Shown here piece by piece: positions 1 to 6,556 of a DNA stretch of 64,000 bases. The translations under genes were made by a program, and so were the position numbers. The notes below the pieces were generated by a model. It saw nothing but the letters and a program-made list of their open reading frames with translations. It did not search any database and was not told the origin of the DNA. Numbering within the stretch: position 1 is the first letter of the stretch; each line of letters starts with the position of its first letter. The DNA lies in assembly GCA_022511345.1 (NCBI GenBank), contig JAFLRR010000003.1, forward strand, positions 99,577 to 163,576, written 5' to 3'. The DNA is from Alistipes sp. (GTDB lineage Bacteria > Bacteroidota > Bacteroidia > Bacteroidales > Rikenellaceae).

Positions 1-2
1 CA

Positions 3-41
3 GCACGTTTCGAACAGACGCTCGGGGCGCAGGTGCGCTAA
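3..41 (+). CDS. 3' end of an unidentified gene (partial)
   Basis: The first 41 bases contain an open frame ending ...FEQTLGAQVR followed by TAA, and a terminator hairpin starts 20 bases later. Only 12 codons are visible, so no family can be named. Another frame stays open to a TAA at about position 57, so even the frame is a best guess, made because this tail has ordinary coding composition and leaves room for the terminator. Confidence 0.3.
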   Translation, partial: ARFEQTLGAQVR

Positions 42-60
42 TGCGGATTGGATTGTAAAA

Positions 61-93
61 AGAGGTGCGGTAAAACTGCCGCACCTCTTTTTT
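61..93. terminator. Rho-independent terminator between convergent genes
   Basis: A perfect 10-bp stem (AGAGGTGCGG at 61-70 pairing with CCGCACCTCT at 79-88) with an 8-base loop is followed by TTTTT. A-runs on the other side let it serve the minus strand as well. It lies just past the stop codon of the minus-strand hexosaminidase and probably ends both that gene and the gene entering from the left. Confidence 0.85.
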
Positions 94-2239
94 ATCGTAT
101 TACAGGAGGCTGTATGACAACGAATGTCGAGGCGTTGCCGGTTTGTGTGCACACAACCCTCACAGCTTTGATGCGGCCTTTGGGCATTATCTCGGCAAAT
201 CCGTTTTGCAGCGTGGCAGCACATGTGAAGTTTATGCCGTCGCTGCTCGTCTCGACATAACCGGCTGTCATGATGTTTTTGCATACATGTTCGTAGCCTG
301 TGCGGATAAGCAGACTGCGGCATGAGAACGGCTGCTCGAAGGTGTAGAGCAGACTGTCTCCGTCGTGGCATGTGCGCAGAGAACGTGCGATGCCGGCATA
401 TTTCTCGACTCGCGATAAGGGGGCTCTCGAACTCTCGGGCATCGTGCTTGTCAGTTTGAAAGCCGGATACAGGCGGCGATAGCGCGATTTGTCGCCCGTT
501 TCGTTGCTGACTCCGCGGCCGCGGCGGCTGACGAACGAGTAGAGTTGGGGCGAAGCGGTGCGGAGCTCGCCGTCGAGCAGATGTTCCTTCTTGTCGCCGT
601 CCTTGCGGTAGTAAACATGCGACCCGTCGTCGACTTTGGCCGTGAATGCACCGTCGGCATAGGTGACTTCTGGAGTGAAGAGCCTGAATGCTATGCCCAT
701 GGCCGACATGCGGTCGTAGTGTTTGTCGATGAGCCGCGAGTAGAAGTGGCTCCACTCCCCCGTTTTGCCGCACCATGCCAGCTCCGATAGAGCGCAGACG
801 CGCGGAAATAGTTTGCTGTCGGTGTAATCGGGGCTCTCGGGGTCGTTCATTAGGTATGTTTCGCTGAAGAAAGCTCCCTCGAAGCCGGCTATGCGTTCTA
901 TTTGCTCGTCCGTGAAGCCTTGCTCGTGCAGGTCGAAGCTGTATGTTTTGCGGACATCGAATATGCCGGCCCAGTTGTGCCCCTCCTCCGACGGCGACTG
1001 TCTCATGTCGAAATAGAAGTATTGTCCGGGCATGACTACGGTCGAGTAGCCGAGCGCTGCCGCGCGGCGGCAATCCTCAGCGCTGCTCCAACCGTGAACC
1101 CGCGCATCGCGAGCCAGCTCTCCTGTGGCGGCGGCTTCGTTCCACACGGCGGCGGATTTGCCGTGCGAGTCCAGAATCTCGATTATGCGGTTTATGAAGC
1201 ATGCTTCGAGCTCCTCGCACTTGTGCATTCCGCGCGATTGCATCAGTCTGCGGCAGTCGGGGCATCTCTCCCATTGCGACATGTCGACCTCGTCGCCTCC
1301 TATATGTATATGGTGCGACGGAAACAGCTCGCATATCTCGCCTAAGATGTTGCTGAGCAGCTCGTAGTTCTCCTCGCGTGCCACGCACCATGTGTGGCGC
1401 GTGTCGTAACCGGCCGAGGCGGAGGTGTCGGGCGTATAGTTGCAGAGAATTTCGGGGTGCAGGCGGGCGGCGGTGAGGCTGTGTCCCGGAAGGTCTATTT
1501 CGGGAATTATCTCGATGTTGCGGGCTGCGGCGTAACGGACTATCGAGCGGATTTCATCCTGCGTATAGTAGCCGCCGTATTTTCGGTCGTAGCATCCGTA
1601 GACCGCCGCCACTGGCGAATCGCCTCCGCGAAAGCCTCCCGTTTGAGCAAATTCGGGGTGTGACTTTATCTCGATGCGCCAACCTTCGTCGTCGGATATG
1701 TGGAAGTGCAACTTGTTGATTTTATGGTATGACAGCAGATCTATATAACGTTTGACACGAGCAGCATCCATCCATGTGCGCGCGACGTCGAGCGAGAAGC
1801 CGCGATACGAAAAACGCGGCGCGTCGTCGACCCTCGTGCAGGCTATGTCGACCGGCAGCGTGAGTCTCTTGGAATATACCTCCGCCGGCAGCATTTGCAG
1901 CAGAGTCTGTATGCCGTTGAATACTCCGCCGTAACCTCCGCCGGTTATGGTGATGCCTTGCGGTGCAACGAGGAGAGCGTATCCCTCCTCAGGTAACGAG
2001 TCGTCGGTGCGAAGGTTGATATATTTGCCTTCGGAGCCTGATAGGCCTGTCGGGATATACTCTGCGAGGTATTCGGCGAGCATCTGTAGCTGAACCGTTT
2101 CGGCAGTTATGGCACAGTGCCTGTCGAGTGTGAAGCAGCCGTTTTCGGCTGTGGCCGATGCGGGCAGCGGAACCGGCGAGAACGCATGGGTTGCGAATGT
2201 GCAGGCTGCAAACAGAATAGTTAACAGGGTCTTTGTCAC
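92..2239 (-). CDS. Exported beta-N-acetylhexosaminidase (GH20)
   Basis: This 715-aa protein is a glycoside hydrolase family 20 enzyme, which removes terminal beta-linked GlcNAc or GalNAc from glycans. An N-terminal signal peptide (MTKTLLTILFAACTFATHA) sends it out of the cytoplasm. An N-terminal GH20b-like domain (about residues 20-140) precedes the catalytic barrel. The barrel carries KLHFHISDDEGWRIEIK near 175 and the diagnostic HIGGDEVD near 313-320, where Asp316-Glu317 are the expected assisting acid and acid/base. The last 150 or so residues look like a small beta-sandwich of the discoidin/chitobiase C-terminal type. It stands alone, without SusC/SusD partners, and is transcribed divergently from mazG. 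Substrate preference cannot be read from the sequence; mucin or other host glycan turnover is an inference. Confidence 0.93.
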   Translation of the reverse strand: MTKTLLTILFAACTFATHAFSPVPLPASATAENGCFTLDRHCAITAETVQLQMLAEYLAEYIPTGLSGSEGKYINLRTDDSLPEEGYALLVAPQGITITGGGYGGVFNGIQTLLQMLPAEVYSKRLTLPVDIACTRVDDAPRFSYRGFSLDVARTWMDAARVKRYIDLLSYHKINKLHFHISDDEGWRIEIKSHPEFAQTGGFRGGDSPVAAVYGCYDRKYGGYYTQDEIRSIVRYAAARNIEIIPEIDLPGHSLTAARLHPEILCNYTPDTSASAGYDTRHTWCVAREENYELLSNILGEICELFPSHHIHIGGDEVDMSQWERCPDCRRLMQSRGMHKCEELEACFINRIIEILDSHGKSAAVWNEAAATGELARDARVHGWSSAEDCRRAAALGYSTVVMPGQYFYFDMRQSPSEEGHNWAGIFDVRKTYSFDLHEQGFTDEQIERIAGFEGAFFSETYLMNDPESPDYTDSKLFPRVCALSELAWCGKTGEWSHFYSRLIDKHYDRMSAMGIAFRLFTPEVTYADGAFTAKVDDGSHVYYRKDGDKKEHLLDGELRTASPQLYSFVSRRGRGVSNETGDKSRYRRLYPAFKLTSTMPESSRAPLSRVEKYAGIARSLRTCHDGDSLLYTFEQPFSCRSLLIRTGYEHVCKNIMTAGYVETSSDGINFTCAATLQNGFAEIMPKGRIKAVRVVCTQTGNASTFVVIQPPVIR

Positions 2240-2263
2240 TGTCTGAAAAATATTTGTCGTCTA

Positions 2264-2271
2264 CAAAGTTA
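2264..2271 (-). promoter_or_regulatory. -7 promoter element for the GH20 gene
   Basis: On the minus strand this reads TAACTTTG, a perfect match to the Bacteroidetes -7 consensus TAnnTTTG, 25 bases upstream of the ATG. Its -33 partner is not obvious. It lies back to back with the mazG -7 element only 21 bases away. Confidence 0.6.
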
Positions 2272-2292
2272 GCTTTTTTACGCCGAATATCG

Positions 2293-2300
2293 TAACTTTG
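2293..2300 (+). promoter_or_regulatory. -7 promoter element for the mazG operon
   Basis: TAACTTTG matches TAnnTTTG and lies 25 bases before the mazG start codon. A T-rich stretch about 20 bp upstream could serve as a weak -33 element. The divergent hexosaminidase promoter is directly adjacent. Confidence 0.6.
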
Positions 2301-2325
2301 CAGCAACGAAAACAACAACTATTCT

Positions 2326-3102
2326 ATGGAAGACAAACGACTGGCCGCTACGGCGCGGCTGCTCGAAGTGATGGATACGTTGCGCGAAAAATGCCCGTGG
2401 GACCGCGAGCAGACTTTCGAGTCGCTGCGCAACTGTACAATCGAAGAGACTTACGAACTTGTCGACGCCATAACCGACGGCAATATGGACGGAATCAAGG
2501 AGGAACTTGGCGACCTTCTGCTCCATGTGGTGTTTTATTCGAAGTTGGGCGACGAAGCCGGAGCATTCGATTATGCAGCCGTGGCCGACGGCGTATGCGA
2601 CAAACTCATATATCGCCATCCGCATGTCTACGGAGAGATTCATGCCGATACCCCGGCCGAGGTCAAAGCCAACTGGGAGGCGCTCAAACTGCGCAAGAAG
2701 AACCGCAAGAGCGGTACGCTGGGAGGTGTTCCGCGTTCGCTGCCGGCTATGGTCAAGGCCTACCGCATAGGCGAGAAGGCTGCAGCGTCGGGTTTCGACT
2801 GGCAGAAACGCGAGGATGTGTGGGACAAGGTGCGCGAGGAGATTGCGGAGGTCGAAGCAGAGATGCGTTCGGGCAGTCATGAGGCTACGGAGGCCGAGTT
2901 CGGCGATCTGTTCTTCGCACTCATCAATGCATGCCGGCTTTACGGCGTCGATCCCGAGTCGGCACTCGAGAAAACCAACAAGAAATTCATACGCCGCTTC
3001 AACTCTATGGAGGAGCGCGCTGCAGCCGGCGGACGCATGCTTCACGACATGACGCTCGACGAGATGGAGGAGCTGTGGCAGGCGGCAAAAAAGGAGGAGT
3101 AA
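2326..3102 (+). CDS. mazG: Nucleoside triphosphate pyrophosphohydrolase MazG
   Basis: This 258-aa protein is a full-length two-domain MazG, which hydrolyses (d)NTPs to NMP and pyrophosphate and helps clean up non-canonical nucleotides. The N-terminal repeat has CPWDREQTFESLRNCTIEE at about 23-41 followed by the metal-binding EELGDLLLHVVFYS. The C-terminal repeat has WDKVREEIAEVEAE and EAEFGDLFFALINA. It opens a likely operon: the carbonic anhydrase ATG follows its stop by 5 bases, and an AAGGAGGA sequence inside its last codons is well placed as that gene's ribosome-binding site. Confidence 0.95.
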   Translation: MEDKRLAATARLLEVMDTLREKCPWDREQTFESLRNCTIEETYELVDAITDGNMDGIKEELGDLLLHVVFYSKLGDEAGAFDYAAVADGVCDKLIYRHPHVYGEIHADTPAEVKANWEALKLRKKNRKSGTLGGVPRSLPAMVKAYRIGEKAAASGFDWQKREDVWDKVREEIAEVEAEMRSGSHEATEAEFGDLFFALINACRLYGVDPESALEKTNKKFIRRFNSMEERAAAGGRMLHDMTLDEMEELWQAAKKEE

Positions 3103-3107
3103 CGATT

Positions 3108-3647
3108 ATGGCGCTTATAAAAGAGGTGAGAGGTCACGAGCCGTCGGTCGGCGAAGGCACTTTTTTGGCCGAGACGGCAGTGCTGCTCGGCGACGTGACG
3201 ATAGGTCGCGATTGCTCGATATGGTACGGAGCCGTGCTGCGCGGCGATGTGAATACGATAACCATAGGCGACAGAACCAATATTCAGGACGGCGTGGTTA
3301 TACACACCACCTACGACGGCTCGAAGCATCCGTCGCAGACGCATATCGGTAACGATGTATCGGTCGGCCACAATGCAACGATTCACGGGGCCGTGATAGG
3401 CGACAACTGTCTGATAGGCATGGGTTCGACAGTGCTGGACAATGCTGTTGTGCCGTCGGGATGCATCATTGCTGCCAATGCGCTGGTGCTGTCGAATGCG
3501 CATCTTGAGCCAAACTCGCTCTATGCAGGCGTGCCGGCCAAGAAGATTCGCGAGGTTACGCCCGAGCAGCGCGAGGAGATAATTCTGCGCACGGCGCGCG
3601 ACTATATGACTTATGCGTCGTGGTACGGCGACGATACGGATAAATAG
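3108..3647 (+). CDS. Gamma-class carbonic anhydrase family protein
   Basis: The 179-aa protein is a left-handed beta-helix hexapeptide-repeat protein of the gamma-carbonic anhydrase/YrdA/PaaY type. Repeats of the IGD-x-x-I-G kind run from about residue 20 to 150. The metal-ligand region shows a histidine before HPSQTHIGNDV and then VGHNATIHG, the arrangement of the three zinc ligands in this family. Start choice: the reading frame stays open far upstream inside mazG, but the ATG at 3108 has an AAGGAGGA ribosome-binding site at 3091-3098 and begins exactly where family homology begins. Many members of this subgroup show weak or no CO2 hydratase activity, so the reaction is not certain. Confidence 0.9.
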   Translation: MALIKEVRGHEPSVGEGTFLAETAVLLGDVTIGRDCSIWYGAVLRGDVNTITIGDRTNIQDGVVIHTTYDGSKHPSQTHIGNDVSVGHNATIHGAVIGDNCLIGMGSTVLDNAVVPSGCIIAANALVLSNAHLEPNSLYAGVPAKKIREVTPEQREEIILRTARDYMTYASWYGDDTDK

Positions 3648-3670
3648 GCATAACAACACACTGAAGAGAT

Positions 3671-4981
3671 ATGTTTTCGGGTCGCTCTTACTCCACCGTG
3701 GTTCTGAATCTGCTGATAGCTTTTGCAATCAGCATGGTGGTAAACTTTTCATATGCGCTGCTGTTTCTTGTCGAACAGCAGCCCGACAGTTTTTCCCGAC
3801 GCACGGAATATGCCTCGGATGACGTGGTTGCCGAGGGCGTTTTGTCGCTGTCGGTCGACGGTCACGGCTATCTTGTCGGCAACAATCCGACAGACAGCGT
3901 CTATGTGACCTCGTCGAGGGCCGGCCGGCTCGGACTCGCCGACGGCGATGTGCTCAAGGTGCGCGTGTCGATGCCCGGCAGAGTTGGCGCTCACATGCGT
4001 TTTGAGGAGCTGCTCGAGCGCAACGGCGAACCGTTCGATTATGCCACGGTATATGCACGGCCGAAGGAGAGTTCGGTCTTCGCGCTGCAGATACTCTACT
4101 TTTTGGTCTTCGCATTCGTTATGACTTCGCTCATGACCCGCCCGGGCCGAAACGGAAAGCCTGCCGGATATTGGCGGCGTTTGCTGCTTTGTGTGGCTGT
4201 GGCCGTGCCGCTCTATTTCGCGGCTCCTGTTACCGAATGGCGCAAAAGCGCTATAACGATAGTGTCGCTGTCGGAACATCTGCTCGACTACAACATGATT
4301 CTGAAGTGTTCGTTCGCGCTGGTCGTATCGCTGCTCTATGCCCGCATATACCAGCTTATGCGGCATCAGCAGGAGATAGTTCTGGAGAATGAGCACCTCA
4401 AGAACGAGAATCTGTCGACGCGCTACAACATGCTTGTCAGCCAGATCAATCCGCACTTCTTCTTCAACTCGCTCAACTCGCTGTCGATGCTCGTGCGTGA
4501 CAACGACTGCGATAAGGCTCTGACCTATATCGACCAGTTGTCGTACACGTTCCGCTACATCATTCAGAACGGGCAGAATACGCTCTCCACACTCGGCGAG
4601 GAACTTCAGTTCGCCGACGCCTACAGCTATCTGTTCCGCATACGCTATGCGGACAAACTCTTCTTCGACATCGAGGCCGACGAGCATCTGAAGGAGTATC
4701 GCCTGCCTGCACTGACGCTTCAGCCTCTGATAGGCAATGCCGTAAAACACAATACGATAACCAAATCGAAGCCTTTCCGTGTCTCGATACATACCGAAGA
4801 CGAATACATAGTCGTCTCGAATCCTCGCATTCCCAAACTCGAACCGGAACCCGGTACGGGCATAGGTCTGAAAAATCTCGACGACCGTTGCCGTCTGATT
4901 ACTGGCCATGGAATCGAGGTGTATGAGACCGAAACAGAATTTACCGTGAAAGTGCCGCTTGTCAAACCTGAGACCAAATGA
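3671..4981 (+). CDS. LytS/YpdA-type sensor histidine kinase
   Basis: This 436-aa membrane kinase has a hydrophobic N-terminal segment (about residues 8-37), an extracytoplasmic region, further membrane segments at about 135-220, and a cytoplasmic kinase core. The His_kinase motif NPHFFFNSLNSLSMLVRDN contains the phospho-accepting His after QIN. ATP-lid elements follow as GNAVKHN and GTGIGLKNLDDRC. It overlaps the next gene by ATGA (4 bases), so kinase and regulator are translationally coupled. The periplasmic part, roughly residues 38-135, matches no sensor domain I recognise, so the signal is unknown. Confidence 0.92.
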   Translation: MFSGRSYSTVVLNLLIAFAISMVVNFSYALLFLVEQQPDSFSRRTEYASDDVVAEGVLSLSVDGHGYLVGNNPTDSVYVTSSRAGRLGLADGDVLKVRVSMPGRVGAHMRFEELLERNGEPFDYATVYARPKESSVFALQILYFLVFAFVMTSLMTRPGRNGKPAGYWRRLLLCVAVAVPLYFAAPVTEWRKSAITIVSLSEHLLDYNMILKCSFALVVSLLYARIYQLMRHQQEIVLENEHLKNENLSTRYNMLVSQINPHFFFNSLNSLSMLVRDNDCDKALTYIDQLSYTFRYIIQNGQNTLSTLGEELQFADAYSYLFRIRYADKLFFDIEADEHLKEYRLPALTLQPLIGNAVKHNTITKSKPFRVSIHTEDEYIVVSNPRIPKLEPEPGTGIGLKNLDDRCRLITGHGIEVYETETEFTVKVPLVKPETK

Positions 4982-5742
4982 AAATAGTTATTGTAGAGGA
5001 CGAGACCGCTGCAGCCGCCAATCTGCAGGCTATGCTGCGCGATGTGCTGCCCGACGGCGAGGTGACGGCCGTGTTGGAAAGCGTGGCCGAGAGCGTGGAT
5101 TATTTCCGCGGCGAAGTCGATGCCGACCTCGTGTTCATGGATATACATCTGGCAGATGGCGAGTCGTTCCGCATATTCGACAGCGTCGACATCCAGGCAC
5201 CTATAATATTTACTACGGCCTACGACCAGTATGCCCTCGAGGCCTTTCGCGTGAACAGCATAGACTATCTGCTCAAACCCATAAAAGGCTCGGACCTGCA
5301 GCGTGCGGTTGACAAATTCCGCCGTCTGTCGAATATGGACCGAACCGAATACCATTCGCGCGTGGAGACGTTCGCCGCCAGGCAGAAGGAGGAGCGGCAG
5401 GCGTTTCTGGTGCATGTTCGCGACAGAATCATACCTCTCAAGCGCGATGATATAGCCTTTCTGCACACGTTCGAGGAGCGAGTGTCGGCCTATACGTTCT
5501 CGGGCGAGTGCTACCCTATGGACAAGACTCTCGAGATGTTTCAGGCACTGCTGCCGCAGACCGATTTTTTCCGTGCCAATCGTCAGTTCATAGTCTCACG
5601 CCGTGCCGTGGGCGACATCTCGGTGTGGTTCGGGAGCCGTCTGGCATTGAATCTTACGGTCGATACGCCTGAAAAAATCATCATATCCAAGGCTCGGGCT
5701 CCGGAATTCAAGAACTGGCTGACATCGGTTCACCCCGCCTAA
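4978..5742 (+). CDS. LytTR-family response regulator
   Basis: The 254-aa regulator pairs with the kinase upstream. Its receiver domain (about 1-120) has the acidic pocket EDE near residues 7-9, the phospho-acceptor Asp in VFMDIHLADG, the conserved T in FTTAYDQYALEAF and the Lys in DYLLKPI. A LytTR DNA-binding domain occupies about 140-250 (FLVHVRDRIIPLKRDDIAFLH, FFRANRQFIVSRRAV). LytTR proteins usually bind direct repeats upstream of one or a few neighbouring targets. The exported DUF4890-like protein and the large outer membrane barrel immediately downstream are the natural candidates here, but this is inferred from position only. Confidence 0.93.
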   Translation: MKIVIVEDETAAAANLQAMLRDVLPDGEVTAVLESVAESVDYFRGEVDADLVFMDIHLADGESFRIFDSVDIQAPIIFTTAYDQYALEAFRVNSIDYLLKPIKGSDLQRAVDKFRRLSNMDRTEYHSRVETFAARQKEERQAFLVHVRDRIIPLKRDDIAFLHTFEERVSAYTFSGECYPMDKTLEMFQALLPQTDFFRANRQFIVSRRAVGDISVWFGSRLALNLTVDTPEKIIISKARAPEFKNWLTSVHPA

Positions 5743-5809
5743 CGGTCGGTTGACCCCTCGTTTCGGGCGTTAGGCAGTATGTGCGGAACGAAAATTGCCA
5801 CGGCGTTCA

Positions 5810-5817
5810 TAACTTTG
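5810..5817 (+). promoter_or_regulatory. -7 promoter element upstream of the His-rich exported protein
   Basis: TAACTTTG matches TAnnTTTG about 63 bases before the start codon at 5880. No convincing -33 TTTG lies at the expected distance, as would fit an activator-dependent promoter (inference). Confidence 0.5.
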
Positions 5818-5879
5818 CATCAGGAAAACCGCCGGCGCGGTGTCGTCGGTAACCTGTAAACCTTAAAAAATTAAGAGCT

Positions 5880-6422
5880 ATGAAAAAGAGTGTTTTGGCC
5901 GTATTGACCGCGGCAGTCATGACAATCGCAAGTGCAGCTGCACAGCCCCAGAATCAGAATCACAAAGGCGGAAAGCCCGAGCGTCCTACTCCCGAACAGA
6001 TAGCGAAGCATCACACGGAGCGCTTGACCAAGGAACTCAACCTGACGAAAGAGCAGTCGGACAAGATTTACGAGGCGACTCTCAAGCGTACTGCCGAAGC
6101 GCAGAAGAAGAACGAGACTCGTCGTGAGGCAGCAGCCGAGGCTCGCAAGAAGGCCGATGCTGAAATGGCAGCATACCGTCAGAAGGCCAAAGAGGATATG
6201 AAGGCCATACTGACCTCGGAGCAGTACGAGAAGTGGTCGAAGATGGAGCAGAAGCGTCCGCAGCACGGCCGCGCACAGGGCCAGGGCGGCCCCGGTCCGG
6301 AGCACGGCAGAGGCCCCAAGGGCAAGCCCGGTTTCGACGGTCACGATAAGGACGGCAGGGGTCACGGACCTGCAGAGCATGGCCGTCACAACGGCAAAAA
6401 GGTGGCCAAGGATAAGGAATAA
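5880..6422 (+). CDS. Exported DUF4890/Spy-like protein with His/Gly-rich tail
   Basis: The 180-aa protein has a clear signal peptide (MKKSVLAVLTAAVMTIASAAAQ). A helical, highly charged core at about 35-120 contains LTKELNLTKEQSDKIYEATL and a long run of A/K/E/R typical of a coiled coil. This resembles DUF4890 and the Spy/CpxP fold of periplasmic chaperones, including the ILTSEQYEKW segment near the end of the core. The C-terminal 50 residues are low-complexity and rich in Gly, Pro and about eight His (QHGR, EHGR, GHDKDGRGHG, EHGRH), suggesting metal binding. It has its own promoter and terminator between a LytTR pair and a beta-barrel gene. Function is unknown; periplasmic chaperone or metal buffer are the main possibilities. 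Confidence 0.75.
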   Translation: MKKSVLAVLTAAVMTIASAAAQPQNQNHKGGKPERPTPEQIAKHHTERLTKELNLTKEQSDKIYEATLKRTAEAQKKNETRREAAAEARKKADAEMAAYRQKAKEDMKAILTSEQYEKWSKMEQKRPQHGRAQGQGGPGPEHGRGPKGKPGFDGHDKDGRGHGPAEHGRHNGKKVAKDKE

Positions 6423-6432
6423 CAACATTTCA

Positions 6433-6464
6433 AGGGGTGTCGGAGTCGTCTGACACCCCTTTTT
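6433..6464 (+). terminator. Rho-independent terminator
   Basis: AGGGGTGTC (6433-6441) pairs perfectly with GACACCCCT (6452-6460) across a 10-base loop, followed by TTTT. It closes the DUF4890-like gene and separates it transcriptionally from the barrel gene. Confidence 0.85.
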
Positions 6465-6556
6465 GGTCGTTTCACCCCTCTGTCTGGCGGTTGAACCGAT
6501 AAAAGTGGTATCTTCGCGTCAAAATTGTAAAAATCAAACAAACTTTAATAAAAGGT

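Noticed and set aside
5743..5879. Riboswitch in the leader before the His-rich protein
   Set aside because: No conserved aptamer elements or terminator/antiterminator pair could be recognised; only a -7 box is visible.
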